From contig NC_134515.1 in assembly GCF_027942865.1 (NCBI RefSeq), forward strand, positions 6,380,839-6,444,838: a DNA stretch of 64,000 bases, given 5' to 3'. The position numbers were made by a program, and so were the translations under genes. The notes beneath the pieces were generated by a model. That model was given only the letters and a program-made list of their open reading frames with translations, made no database searches and was not told where the DNA came from. Positions 1 through 12,095 of the stretch are shown here, piece by piece (the first letter of the stretch is position 1; every line of letters begins with the position of its first letter). This stretch comes from Odontesthes bonariensis (Eukaryota; Chordata; Actinopteri; Atheriniformes; Atherinopsidae).

Positions 1-210
1 TTTTTTTTTTAACAACATGGAATGCAGTCACAAAGCATACTTTCTTTTTTTTTTTTTCACCCAAACACAACATTGTAGCTATCAGAAACATGTACACGGG
101 GTATATCATCATAAGTATCACTATGTACAGTAATTGTGTAATCACTGCAGTCATGTTGGAGTGAATTTGAATGAGGTGTTGTGTTGTCACTGACATATGA
201 CATATTTCAG

Positions 211-212
<2 letters not shown>

Positions 213-244
<32 letters not shown>
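213..244. repeat. (AC)n microsatellite
   Basis: An uninterrupted AC dinucleotide run of about 16 units is visible. It is typical of fish intergenic DNA and has no coding context. Confidence 0.95.
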
Positions 245-246
<2 letters not shown>

Positions 247-828
247 GAGTAAAGGCTGCAATGGGAAAGGGGAGTTTTTTTTCTTTCTTTTTCTTTTTTT
301 TTTGGCCAAAGACACATTTATTCTTTAAGGACACGGTTTCTACCTCTTGGGTTCCCTTTTGCTGTTCTCACACAAACATTTCTGCTGGGTAAAATTTCCA
401 CAAACACCCCTAATATTAAGAAACCCACTGGTACTCTACTCGACACCATGCAAGACTGTGCACGTTGCCAAGAAAAAGACATTTGGCTGTTTCACAAGAA
501 TTTGATAGCTGAGGAGCGACAGTGGAAACTTTTTATGTGATTGTCAATTTAGGGTTTTGATAGGTTTGCCAGTGACAGCATACAACGGGATTTTCATGTT
601 TGCTACGTTTATCGTGTGGAACGCCAGTTTTCTATTTCTAATAATGAGATTTGAAGGCGGAGTTATGTGGCACCAGCTGATGGCACTTCTTTGATAGTGG
701 TAACAATTTCCAAACATGCCAACTTTTTGTGTATTTTAAATTTGTGCGTGCACTGCATATTGTCATCTCAGGAAATCAGTGTTAGTCAGTTAAACCTGAT
801 ATATAATGATTTAGTGACAATGTACTGA

Positions 829-1820
829 TTGTGTAAAATAAAATTTAATGTAGAAACTTTGCAATACTTTGTTTTGGATGATATGTTTGCACTTTCTACT
901 GATCTAAAGGGCCTCATTTCTAGAATTCACTCTATAATCACCTCACAAGGGGAGAATATTCATGATAAGTTGAAAGTTAAGTGGGATAATGAAATGGGAG
1001 AGGCAATTCCAGATAGTATATGGGAGGAGGCTGTGCGTAGGGTGAATGGGACTACATCCTGTGCACGTTTAGCCTTAATCCAGTTTAAAATCTTAGGATT
1101 AAAATAGCAATAGAATGTCAGCCTAATATGTATACCTCAATTTTCGGAACCATGCCACTTGATAGTATAAGTATTTCTAGGTTCAAAGATATAATAGCAT
1201 TTTCAACGTTGATAGCTAGGAGACAAATTCTTTTACACTGGAAATCTTCCTGCCCACCAAAATTATCTGTATGGATGTCTGATCTAATGTTGTATCTAAA
1301 ATTAGAAAAGATAAAATACACATTAAGAGGGTCCAATGACCGTTTTTATGGTATTTGGAACCCATTAATAAATTATTTTGAAAAGCTCAAGACACTTCCT
1401 GAGAGCCCCTAAGAGTAAAGCATTGAGATCTGATGGCCAAGACCTACAGATATCAAACATATAAATTGTGTAAGCCTTTTTTTTTTTCCTTTTTTGTATG
1501 GTAGGAATGTGTGTACATATATGCATATACATTGTTATTGTTGTTTTGTTACTCTCTGATAGTTGTATTTTTATTTGTCATGATAACTATTTTTTTTTTT
1601 TGTTTCCACTTTTCTGGTGTAAGATACATATGTGTATATTAATGACTCAGTAACGTTTTATTGCTGATTGACCATGTGGGAAGACGCACAGAGGTTCTAA
1701 GGGGTGGGGGTGGGGGGTGTAATTTGAAATGTATAAAAGAACAAAAATCTGTATCTTAAGCCAACAATGTAACTCTGTTTTGTGTTTAATAAAAAGAGAT
1801 TTCAAAAAAAGAAACTGCAA
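829..1820 (+). mobile_element. 3' end of an L1-clade LINE (ORF2 C-terminus plus 3' UTR), degenerate
   Basis: Two adjacent open stretches (829-1107 and 1128-1412) encode pieces resembling the C-terminal region of fish L1-type ORF2. The first contains KVKWDNEMGEAIPDSIWEEA and then a LIQFK segment. The second contains LIARRQILLHWKSSCPPKLS followed by LEKIKYTLRGS and a WNPLINYF segment. Stop codons and an apparent internal deletion separate them; the cysteine-rich segment usually between these blocks is missing. A T/G-rich 3' UTR follows and ends around 1790-1820 in an AATAAAAAG-like, A-rich tail. The copy is 5'-truncated, so the reverse transcriptase and endonuclease domains are absent and it cannot be autonomous. 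Its 3' end lies roughly 70 bp from the micos10 promoter motifs. The assignment rests on remembered family patterns, not on a search. Confidence 0.75.
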
Positions 1821-1846
1821 TACAAATTTCTGTTCTTTTTTTCCCT

Positions 1847-1933
1847 GCCAATCATAAAAAAAAGTTTGGGCTGTTCTTTTCTTTACCACAAGATGGCGAC
1901 ATTGAAGCGTTGTGATTTTAACTTCTCGCGAGG
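1847..1933 (+). promoter_or_regulatory. Putative micos10 core promoter (CCAAT, YY1-like, TCTCGCGAG motifs)
   Basis: Three promoter-type motifs lie within 90 bp, about 270-360 bp upstream of the micos10 start codon. They are a GCCAATCA CCAAT box at 1847-1854, AAGATGGCG (the YY1 core often found at the start site of housekeeping genes) at 1890-1898, and TCTCGCGAGG (one mismatch from the TCTCGCGAGA element) at 1924-1933. There is no TATA box. The arrangement fits a ubiquitously expressed nuclear gene for a mitochondrial protein. The transcription start itself cannot be fixed from sequence. Confidence 0.6.
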
Positions 1934-2204
1934 CTTGCAAAAGTATCTCAATGCGGCGTTCATGGGAAAAAAAGCACAAAAGATCTTGTGTTAATATGTG
2001 GATTTTTCCACACATACTGTCAAACAAAATCAATTCGAGGAATTTTGTAATCAAACAGAGTATCCTAAGATAATATTTGTTTCTGCGTGGCTTTGTTGTT
2101 CTGCGTGTAATTCTGATGGAATAGTACATTTTCGACAGCACTTGAAAGCATCACCCGAAGCTGTATTTGACACTTCTAGCCTTGAAGCAAAAAGCTAATC
2201 CGGT

Positions 2205-4472
2205 ATGTCTGAGAAGGAGCTGGGAAAAAAGTGGGACCGGTGCCTAGCAGACGGTGCCATTAAACTAGGTAAATATGCCCGAGTCTTAGCATATAATATC
2301 ATTGTAATGTCCCAGAATAAGGACACTTTAAGCAGCAATGTATTCTTTAGTCCACAGCGGTCATTGACTGGGAGTGAGGCTAACTAGCTAGCCGCAAAGG
2401 GCTTGTAAAGGACAATTAAACGATCAGTCATATATATCCATGACCTATCTGTTATACTATAAATGAATTAAATTTGATTATTTAGCCGCATTAAAGTGCC
2501 AACATTTGGTACTTTTGTTACGCATAATTTTGTTGAGCACTTTTCTTTTAGATTTAGGTTGCTGGTAAGAAACTAAGTGGGGAAACGCCTTCCAAAAAGT
2601 CTTAATTGGCCGGTGTTAAGCCGAAAAGTGCATGCCTTCCGAGAAATGCATCCCCTGCTTTAAAGAGAGTCTGAATGGAATGATATAACTACATTAGAAT
2701 CTGTTTGCCTGGTTAAATTAACAGATGCGAATTTCAACAAGTCCAAAATTGTCTCTAAAATTAAATTAAAATAGTCAAATTTCATTATAGGTTCATTTTT
2801 GGATTATTTTATGTGGTCTACACTGAGTAAATAGAAAATTAAATAGAAAATGTCTCCAACCGGCTTTCTGGCTTACTGCAAAAGTGATAGTCACGGCCCT
2901 TACTTTGGAATATTTGTACAATAATATAATAATAGGTGAAAGAGATGCTCTAAACTGTACAATTGTGGGATTATCATAAGTGTACTGTACATGTATTATT
3001 CATTTTCAGTTGCAATGACGTTTTCATTTGAACGGATCAGAGATAAGCTAGAAATGATGACAGGTGTCGAGGTTGATCAACTAAAATAAGCCATGACTTG
3101 ATGAGTCACTGTTATCTCAAACAAGTGGATCATAACATACATAACAGTGTTCAGTAATTTATGTGTGTAATAACAGCTAGTTATTAGCCTGTTTGTGAGG
3201 GAAATTATGGGGGAAAATTCTTCCTGCGATTGCATTCATGTTCATTGTCATATCCAATACAAGTTATATTTTAGCAACAAAAATCCGGGGGACAATATAA
3301 AGCAAAATGTAAAAGGCATGTAGGACAGCATATATACACCACAAATAAGTTGCTAAGTTACAGGTTAATTGTCATCTGTGTCTCTCTGTGTTTCAGGTAC
3401 CGGACTGGGTTTAGGAATTGTGTTTTCTGTCCTGTTTTTCAAAAGTAAGTCATTTTAGTGGGTTTCTCAATAACAAAATAACAAAGGCACACGATAGAGT
3501 AGAAATATGTTGAGTTGAGGGTTTGCTAACATAAACCTTTTAGAGTTTAACAATCCTAAACTCAATACTTTTATGTTGAGCAAACACATTTCTGCTAACA
3601 TTCAGTCTAAAATGTGTCCTGACTATCTTTTGAGTGTATGTTGGGGCTTTAAATCAGCTCCGATGTCTTTGAGAAGAGGAGCAGGACTGCTGTCACAATC
3701 TGCTGTTGCTACTTCAATACACATGCAGTTCTCTTTCCCCGCCACCGTTTTTTTGTGCTCTGCCAAGTTTCTTTTCAAACAGAAGATGTAAATCATTGTG
3801 ATTTCATTAATTGTCCATCTAGTTAGATAAGAGCACCAAGAAGTACATAGATATTAAAGTGAGGTGCAACAGAAATATTAAACAGTATAGAGTATGACAG
3901 GGTTTCACAGGTCATACCTGGAGTGCTGTGCTTACCTTATTGTTTGAGAAGAAATAAAGTATCTTTTTTTATTTGTAGGGCACACATGGCCGATTTCATT
4001 TGGCTCAGGAGCTGGACTTGGCATGGCGTATGCCAACTGTCAAAATGACTTAAGGTCACATTATCTGCAGCACAGACATGAAAAGGTGGGTGTGGTCATC
4101 TGTGAATCCTTCGTTATAATACACATTGATCTTAACCCTCAGATGGCAGCTGATGCTTTTTTTTTTTTTACCTGAAGCAACAAGTTGGGAGGGTCCAAAC
4201 ACAACCACATAGATGTGTTAACAAAAACAACAAGATAAACCAATTTTAATTCAAGTTGTTTTAAACATTTTAACACTTTGAAATGTGACATTATGGGAGC
4301 ATATGTGTTTTCTCTCCATGTTAATTTGAATTTCTGCAAAAGTTTAGTCGCCAACAAAGTGAAAGCAATGCCCATGATCCATGAGGGTTAAGAGCAAGTC
4401 ACATAAGTAATTGTGTCATTGTTTGTATAAATTCATGCAACTTATTTCTGTTTTTCTCAACAGGCGCAGTAA
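2205..4472 (+). CDS. micos10: MICOS complex subunit Mic10
   Basis: Four coding exons: 2205-2268, 3397-3444, 3979-4085 and 4464-4472, all GT-AG and joining in phase to a 75-residue protein, the usual size for Mic10. Mic10 is an inner-membrane protein that bends the membrane at crista junctions as the oligomeric core of the MICOS complex. The N-terminus MSEKELGKKWDRCLADGAIK is the conserved Mic10 opening. Two hydrophobic segments follow, each with the glycine motif needed for oligomerisation: GTGLGLGIVF (residues 22-31) and GSGAGLGMAY. The last exon encodes only Ala-Gln-stop. The start is the first ATG in this frame and matches the family N-terminus. An AATAAA signal lies at 4662. In mammals NBL1 follows directly and is joined to this gene by read-through; no NBL1-like exon is recognisable here. 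Identification is confident; transcript ends are inferred. Confidence 0.95.
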
Positions 4473-4661
4473 CTGTACATCATCAGGGGACTTCTTTTTT
4501 TAATTTTCATTTTTGCATTTATTCTGTTTGGCTTTGTTTTGTCTGAGGGAGCTTCACCATTTGCACCATTCTACAGTTTGATTCATGCTCCCTGTTAATA
4601 ATGCTTTCCTAGTACGATTGTATGATTTGTTCGTGCCTGATCAGGACATCTGTGTCTATTT

Positions 4662-4667
4662 AATAAA
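4662..4667 (+). promoter_or_regulatory. Polyadenylation signal of micos10
   Basis: A canonical AATAAA lies 190 bp after the stop codon and is followed by an A-rich stretch. It is the first canonical signal downstream of the gene. Confidence 0.7.
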
Positions 4668-4689
4668 ATAATCATAGCTACTAAAAAAA

Positions 4690-7100
4690 ATAAGCAATGA
4701 CTTGGTGATAAATTGTTCCCTGTGTGCCTTATATGGGGATGAAAATATCATGTAATATTATGCTGATATACAACATTAGTCAGAACTTGTGACTGGTTCT
4801 GCAGGTGGTAATGTAAAAAAGCAAGAGGAATGTAATATATTTTAACATCCAAAGGATACAGATGAGGGATAAGAGCGGAATGTGTTGCTGCCATTTTAAA
4901 AATGTTTTCAAGTAATATCATCTAGGCTGCCAGAGGGAAAACTGTGCACAGCAATGCGACTGCAGTCCCATAAGGTGATGGGCTTGATGGAGGGGTCAGA
5001 ATCTTGGCAGCGGCTGATCTGAAATGGCAGATGACAGGAGTGTAGTTATGTTGAAGATTAGTCAGTCCTGAGGGGGCATGAAAAGCGAGCACTTTGAATG
5101 ACGCACATGACTTCATCGTTTATGTAGTTTGTAACTGTTCTTGCTGGAAAGTGAAAAATCATGACGGTGATATCAACTCAACGTGTATATTAGGAAATAT
5201 GGGACGAGCCATTGTGGCCACTGTTTTTTTTGTTTTGGATATGGAATGTGGATTTGTTCTCCATTGGTAAATATGAAACGGAAAAATACTTCAGAAAATA
5301 AACTTCTAAACATGATCTGTGCGTGACAAATGTCACCGATGGGTTGTTTAATGAAATTCACACATATGTCCATTCAAAGTGTTCATGTTTTGTTTTAAAA
5401 CAGTCGGCGTAAGAGAAAGCAGTGGAAACTATCACCAATTTATGTGAATAAATGCAGTCGTGGATCACAATAGAATTTTTACTAAGAAATTATACGAAAA
5501 AAATATATAAAATAATAATAACGGGCAAGTCTTAGCCTGTAGCAGCAAACCGCTGCATCCTGGGAAAACCCACTCAGAGGGAGAACACACAAACTCCACA
5601 CAGAAAGGCCAGCAGATTTGAACCCAGAACCTCTTTGCTGCAGGCGAAAGTGCCGACCACTGCACAGATGTTTGATTACACATAGAAGTCATGTAATGAA
5701 AAATGTTACGCTAGTAAAATTATTGCCAAAATGTGCTTAAAATATCAGTAAAACTACATGTGAGGTAGAAAAAATTGCATTTGATACATAGCAGTTAACT
5801 GCTAGCTGGTCAAAGTGTGGCAAAAATCAGTTTTTGAATTGAAAATGCGTCATATAAATGATAATATATATAAATAAGTACATTCAAATCATCTACAAAA
5901 TAACTTGTTACTAAAATCAATGTAGCGTTGCAATATTCCTCAAAGCACAAGCACTTCAGATTATCACTCAATGTCTTTAAATTCAAATTCTGCCACTGAT
6001 TATTAAGGTGTGAAAAGTGATCTGAGGTGAGATGCACGTGCATCTGTGGTGGGGGCAGCAAGTGTAAAAAAAAATACAGTATTTAATGCTTTAACAGTTT
6101 TTTCAACACTTGTTACATCATCTTTAAACTGTAAACATGTCATGAGAACTACATCTATACTTTAAGAGAAAAAAACCCTTTTATGAGAACATGTATGATC
6201 TTTGTAACGCAGTAGATAAAAACACCACAACCAAACAAGGAGAAAGACCACCCACACAGTTCCTATGATGCAGAATTAGCACGTCTTGGCTCTGATTGTG
6301 CATGGTTATGCATTAACAGCTCAATGCTTTGACACGCTCTCCCTCAGTCGCCGTGCGCTCCGGCTGGGAGACACGCTGGAGTGGCCGCCACAGGGATTAA
6401 CAGCAGCGAGGGACGCTTCATTACAAGAGCCAAGAGACCTGTAGAGCACTTTTGAACAGAGCCTTGCTCGATAATGACAGTTGCACTTTTTTGTGTGTGT
6501 TGGTTTTTTTCCTCCCCTTTGTTGTATCCCAGAAAAAGAGGACGTGTGTGTAGCAGCAGAGCTCCAGCTCAGCCAAGGACTTGCAAAAGCTGAAAAAAAA
6601 TCCACTTCTGTGAGGTGAGGTATATTTCTGCGAATAGCTCCGTGTCCTCTTCATCTTCAGAGGGTCCTCTCACCAGCGCTGCTCGCTTATGCATAGTAAA
6701 GGCTTATTTTTCTCTTTGTGCCCTCCTCCAGTGCCTGTCATCATTGTTACATGCAGCTTAAAAACCCTCTGTCAGCTATCGAATGCCTCATTCTGGCTCT
6801 TAGCTGTGGATGTGGCAGGGGTGTACTGGCTAGGATGGAGAGATGGGGGAAATAGTGTTGGTGAGTTGGATCATTGGAAGAAAGCCCACTCGACTTGTGA
6901 GTTTTCCTGCTAAAGGATTATGGAGATATTTTTCCATGAAGGGGAAAAGAGTTTGATGGCTACTCAACTCCAGGCATCAGTGGCTTCTTTTCATTCAGCA
7001 GCGTCCCTTGTGCTTGGAAGGAGAAACGGTCTGTGACATTAGGTGGCGCCGAGAGATCAACCCTCAGGAGCTGATTCATTGACTACTGCCAGCCACCAGC
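4690..7100. other. Intergenic spacer micos10-htr6 and probable htr6 5' UTR
   Basis: About 2.4 kb without a supported gene. The left part is AT-rich single-copy-looking sequence plus one SINE-like fragment (5521-5680). From about 6300 the sequence becomes richer in C and G, as expected for the htr6 promoter and 5' leader. Several short upstream ATG frames exist, including one at 6689-6913, but none resembles a known protein. Confidence 0.5.
5521..5680 (-). repeat. SINE-like dispersed repeat fragment
   Basis: Read on the minus strand, the segment runs from GCAGTGGTCGGCACTTTCGC through a box-B-like GGTTCAAAT to a TGTGTGGAGTTTGTGTGTTC stretch. This order is typical of a very common fish and amphibian interspersed repeat. 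The 3' portion is missing. A separate piece of what looks like the tail of the same family is at 35517-35575 on the plus strand. The class is uncertain. Confidence 0.55.
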
Positions 7101-8778
7101 ATGACGGACTCTCACCTTTCTGGCTCAGCGGGCAGCTACAACAGCAGCTCTCTCACCACCAGTAACTGGAACATCACTGGCAGCGGACCTTGGTTGTTGG
7201 CCTTCATGCTGACTGTCATCATCCTCGTGACCATCTGTGGCAACACGTTGCTGATTGCTTTGGTGTTTGCGCATCGCTCTTTGCGCTGCACCTCAAACTG
7301 CTTCCTGGTCTCTTTGTTCTTCTCTGACCTAATGGTGGCGTTGGTGGTCATGCCCCCAGCCATGCTCAATGTGCTGTGTGGGGCTTGGGTGCTGTGGCCT
7401 GCCTTTTGCCCAGTTTGGCTTTGCTTTGATGTCATGTGCTGCAGTGCGTCCATCCTCAACCTGTGCGTGATCAGCCTGGACCGTTACCTCTTCATCATCT
7501 CGCCACTGCGCTACAAGCAGAGGATGACCCCACCTCGTGCGTTACTTCTGGTAGGTGCTGCTTGGGGGTTGGCAGCACTGGCCTCCTTCCTCCCCATAGA
7601 GATGAAGTGGCACAGTTTAGGTTATGGCAGTGGATATTCACTGTTTCCTGAAGTCATCAGCAACATCAGCTCCTTCTCTGACAAACTATACCCACAATCC
7701 TATTTCCAGATGTCACCATCAGGAGGCCCCTCCTTTCAGTGCCGCCTACAGGTCACCCTGCCCTTTGCTCTGGTGGCATCTGTGCTCACCTTCTTTCTGC
7801 CGTCCAGCGCCATTTGCTTCACCTATTGTCGGATCCTTCTGGCAGCACGAAGACAGGCAAGGAGAGTTGCAGCACTGAGCAACCCCCCACATCCACATCC
7901 TTCCCTTGGAGAACCTTCTCGACCTCCTTCATCTGGGGTTGCAGTAGGGCAAGCTCAGCAGGATGGAAATGACTGCAATCACCACGCACCTCCTATGTCA
8001 CAAAATGTACTGGTAAGAAAGACAGTAACACTGAAGTTCTATAACAAAAAAGTCACCTTTGGAATCGCATACAGTTTCTATAACTCTGGATCTAAAAAAG
8101 AATGATAAAAAAACATTTTTTGTGTTAATCATTAGCCTTACCAAGACGGCTGATTAAAAAGAAGCTGTTGATTTTGCAAAAATCTTGTGGTGCTGGTAAA
8201 CACTCTAACTGAGAATGTAGTAGATATCATTGAGAGTGGATTTCTATAGAGCAAATTAAGAGGCAGAGCAAACATTAGATTCTATTGTTTTTTTCCCTGC
8301 GCCATTGTCTGCAAATACAAGGAAGTCAAAGAAACTTCTTTTGTAAATTTAAAAGGCAATTGTCTTCAGCCTGTCAAGAGAATCTCATGTGATTATGTTG
8401 TAGATAGTATGAATGAATATAGCATATTGCGTAAAAAGTAGTCCTCATCTGTCATGATCACAGCCACACAGTCTGTCACATTTATCCTTCTGCAAAACCC
8501 AAACCACATCAAAGCAGTTAGTTCTATTCAAAATCAAATAAAGAGGTATACTTTAACTTGAAATCCATTTACTCAATCTAAGTAGCCTTAGATATAACTT
8601 TTCCAGTGTAAAATCATTATCATAATATGTATGAGCTTGTTCCAATATTTAACTGAATAACCAAAATATCTTATATCGCAAACTTGGATGTGTGCATGCC
8701 CAAAATTTTACCTGAATTCATGTATTTTGGGTCATTTTGTAATTTCTATGAGAACTGAAAATAATATCTATCTATCTA

Positions 8779-8830
<52 letters not shown>

Positions 8831-11800
8831 TATTTGCCTTCTTGCAAAGGGATAATGATATGCAGGAGCTATGCTAAGGAGATCTGCTAAGCTAATTTAA
8901 GTAATCACCACTATGCCACTGAGCAGTTAGCTTTGCATAACCTAGAGACCTGAAACAGCAAGAATGTCCCTGTCCTAAGATCCATAAATTGTTCTGCCAG
9001 AACTTATAAAAGTATGTTACAACAAACAAACAAACATAAAAACATAGTATTTGTTTAACCTACTTATGTGCTGACTAATGGGGGTGCTTGTAAGTGATTT
9101 ATTTTCAGCTAAACTAAGCTGATTGCTCTAGCTTTATATTTAGCCTGGGATTGTCAGCTTTCCCTTTAAATACAGAATTGTCGTGTAATTGAAAATTAAA
9201 AGATGTGTTCCTTGTTACATTAACGAAGGATGCACTTTGTTATGTATTTTTTAGTAGTCCATGCAAGTCTATGGGTGAGAAATATTACAGTTGAGTAGGT
9301 TTGAATATTCTCATTTGACACTTATACACAATATACTTCACAATATTTGACTGATAAAAACTGGTGTCCTTTGAGAGAAAGTGTATTAATATTGTAATTG
9401 CTGCATCAAAGAGACCAACAGGTAAACAGCTGGCTCTATTGAAATAATACTGTGGTCAAAGGAGAATTGCATAGTTTTATGCCTTGCAGAGTCACTTTTT
9501 CTATTGCTCTCTACTGTCCGCAGCCTTCAGTGAACAGTGAGCGCCGTCTGGCTCACAGGCAGGGTCGGAGGGCACTGAAGGCCAGCCTCACACTAGGAGT
9601 CCTACTGGGACTTTTCTTCAGCACTTGGTTACCTTTTTTCATCACCAACATGGCTCAGGTCAGTAGAAACACCTGACAAAGAAGTGGTCAGAGAACACGA
9701 TAAAAGACTTACTTCAGACTCTTCACAGTTTGCTCTCTCATACACATACAAGTCATTTCTTCACTATCAACATTTGCATCTATTTTTGCTAAGGCCAGCC
9801 TTTTCGTCTCAGCCTGGCCAAGCTAATGAGGAAATAGAATGGCATTTCAGCTTTGTGTGGAGGACTCATTTCAAAGGCCGGAAAGCAACGCACCAAAGTA
9901 CCATTTACAATCGGTATTCTATTGAATTTGTTGCTTTTGATTTGATTGGACTCAATATAGAGACTAATTACTGAGTCAACAAACAAGCAAGGCCTTGAAA
10001 AACCTCACTGAGACTAAATGAATGTCAAAAAAACAGCTTAATCTAAATTAGTAATGACACTTGTCCTGTTTTTCAAGCTTTCAATGATCCAGTCATTTTG
10101 ATTTCCCATCTGTGCCCTCTTGCTTCTCCCCTGCATAACACAGAGCATAGAGACTTGACTGTGACTGCACTCTCCTTTCTTTTCACACTCAATGTGGTGT
10201 GTGAAACACATCCCCCTTTCTGTCTTATTCCCACCGCCTCTCTGTCTCATCTTGATAGTATTGGAAGCTCTCCTCTAACAGCTGTCTCCTCCCTCAGAGT
10301 CACTCTTTAAAACTAGTCGTTATGTTCCAGATCAGTGTCCTTAACCGTAAGATTTACATGTTAAATACATTGTAAGGAAATAAGTGGTGGACAGTGTGTC
10401 ATTAGTGAGAAAAAAAATGTTTTTGTCTCTCCTTATGTTAATCAATTTAAAAAAAAAAAATGATAATACTTTTTGTGTCTTGAAAATATTGATGCAACAT
10501 TTGCATTGCTCTAGGCTTGAAAGGTAAAAGAACGGTTCAACGGTTTAAAGAAACATTTCTTGATATACAATTTTTGAAAGAAATTCGGTTTAATGATCTA
10601 TAGTTGTAGTTGTCAAAAATATTTAGAGAACCTTGGGAAATCTCTGCCCAGGGAATGTGCAAAGAGATTCGTGATCTTTTGGCCTTCGTTGGCAGTGCAT
10701 TCAAAACAGCTATGATTCTGAAGTGGAAATCACTGCGTGGGCACAGGAACACTTCCAAAAATCATTATCAGTGGACACAGCTCATCACTACTTCTGCACA
10801 TGCAAGCTAAAATCCATAAAACACTCCTGCCTTCGGACAGCTTGACTAAGGTGAAGTGGGAAACTGCCCCGTGGACAGACAGATGAAGCATCTGTTCACA
10901 TTTCTTTTTTGGAAATCAAGGACGGGTCCTCTGGGCAGCTGGAGAGAGCGGCCGTCCCATTTGTTTTCAGCAAATATTTCAACAGTTAGCCTCTGTGATG
11001 ACATGGGGAGCTGGTCTGGTGCACATAGCACGGATTACTTGTATATCTGTGAAGGCAGCATATTAGCACAGTTCAGTGGTGAAACAGCGTGGCTGCTTAA
11101 TTACAGTCCAGGCCTGTCACCCACTGAAAACATTTGGAGCATTAAGACAAAGGAAGCCCCAAACTGTCGATCAGCTGAAATCCTATATCAAGCTAGAAAG
11201 GGAAAACATTTTTGCCATCAAAACAACACCAAATGGTCTTCTTAGTTCCTAAATTACAGTTTAAACAGGACATAACGCACTGTAGCAAATATACCACATC
11301 AAATTCTTTCAAACACGACGCATTATATGTAGAATGAGCATAAATCGGTTGAACTATCCCTTGTCACTGTCTGCTTCCCTGTCCTTTCTCTATTATAAAT
11401 AAATGCCACTGAATGTCTTATTGTGAACAGTTGATTGTGTCTTTGGGACATTTTTAATCAAATATCGAGCTTAAGTGATTTATGAATCATTCTAATTTCA
11501 CTTTTAGTAAACAGCTATGTAGAAAAATAAAACAGTTGGGACTGAAATGTGCTAATCAAATTCAAATATCTGTGCACTTTACCAGGTGCTTCTTGAAGCT
11601 TCTTTTTTTTTAATGTATTCATGATTTACATATTTTCTGACTTGTTTTGTAAAGAGCAATTACCTTTCTCTTTTTTTTTTCTTTTTTCCATGTAATTACA
11701 TTCTTATGCCTGCAACACCTTTCACTGTTTTCACCCAGGCGGTGTGTGAGTGCGTCCCCCTTGCACTCTTCGACGCCATCACCTGGCTGGGTTACTGCAA

Positions 11801-12095
11801 CAGCACAATGAACCCCATCATCTACCCGCTGTTCATGAGGGACTTCAAGCGAGCGCTGGCAAAGCTCCTGCCCTGCTGTTCCTCCCGGTCACCCAGAAGA
11901 CCCTCACCAGTGCTCTCCATCTCTCTACGCAACTCAGGAGAGGCCAAAGTCGGCAGCGACCCCCCCTCACCTCTGGCCTCTGACCCCACCCACCCCCCCG
12001 CCACTGCTACTGATGCTGTCAACCTGCTCGATGCTGAGCAGGCTGGCATTGAGTTGCCTCTGCTTCTTCCCAATCAGGTTGACACCCTCGACTGA
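7101..12095 (+). CDS. htr6: 5-hydroxytryptamine receptor 6 (Gs-coupled serotonin GPCR)
   Basis: Three coding exons (7101-8012, 9524-9658, 11739-12095) give 467 residues, a little longer than mammalian 5-HT6 (about 440). The receptor is a neuronal plasma-membrane GPCR that raises cAMP. Visible features: N-terminal N-glycosylation sequons (N14, N24); TM1 with GN at 47-48; the amine-binding Asp110 (position 3.32) in [13 protein letters not shown] at 127-129; Cys103 and Cys214 for the conserved disulphide; TM6 with STWLPFF; TM7 with the NPIIY form of NPxxY, followed by FMRDFKRAL. The two introns fall in the third cytoplasmic loop and after TM6. The second extracellular loop carries an insertion of about 35 residues (177-210). 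The C-tail is Pro/Ser-rich. The gene is convergent with tmco4, as in mammals. A Tc1-like relic lies in intron 2. Confidence 0.97.
8765..8830. repeat. Compound microsatellite (TATC)n(TA)n(GA)n
   Basis: A TCTA/TATC tetranucleotide run passes into a long TA run and then a short GA run, inside htr6 intron 1. Confidence 0.9.
10560..11260 (+). mobile_element. Degenerate Tc1/mariner-like transposon relic in htr6 intron 2
   Basis: Fragments of a transposase-like frame are recognisable. The clearest is [17 protein letters not shown], encoded around 11105-11155, which matches the DLSPxENxW block near the last catalytic carboxylate of Tc1/mariner transposases. The segment has stops and indels and no clear terminal inverted repeats. 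It appears to be the same family as the element near 25000-26000: at the DNA level both have a GTCCAG(G/A)CCT...ACATTTGG block in the same arrangement. Not functional. Confidence 0.65.

Noticed and set aside
1998-2198. 66-codon plus-strand frame just before the micos10 start
   Set aside because: It lies in the expected 5' UTR, does not resemble a known protein and ends before the well-supported ATG at 2205. At most an upstream ORF.
7136-7459. 107-codon minus-strand frame opposite htr6 exon 1
   Set aside because: A shadow of the strongly supported receptor exon; no splice or family support on the minus strand.
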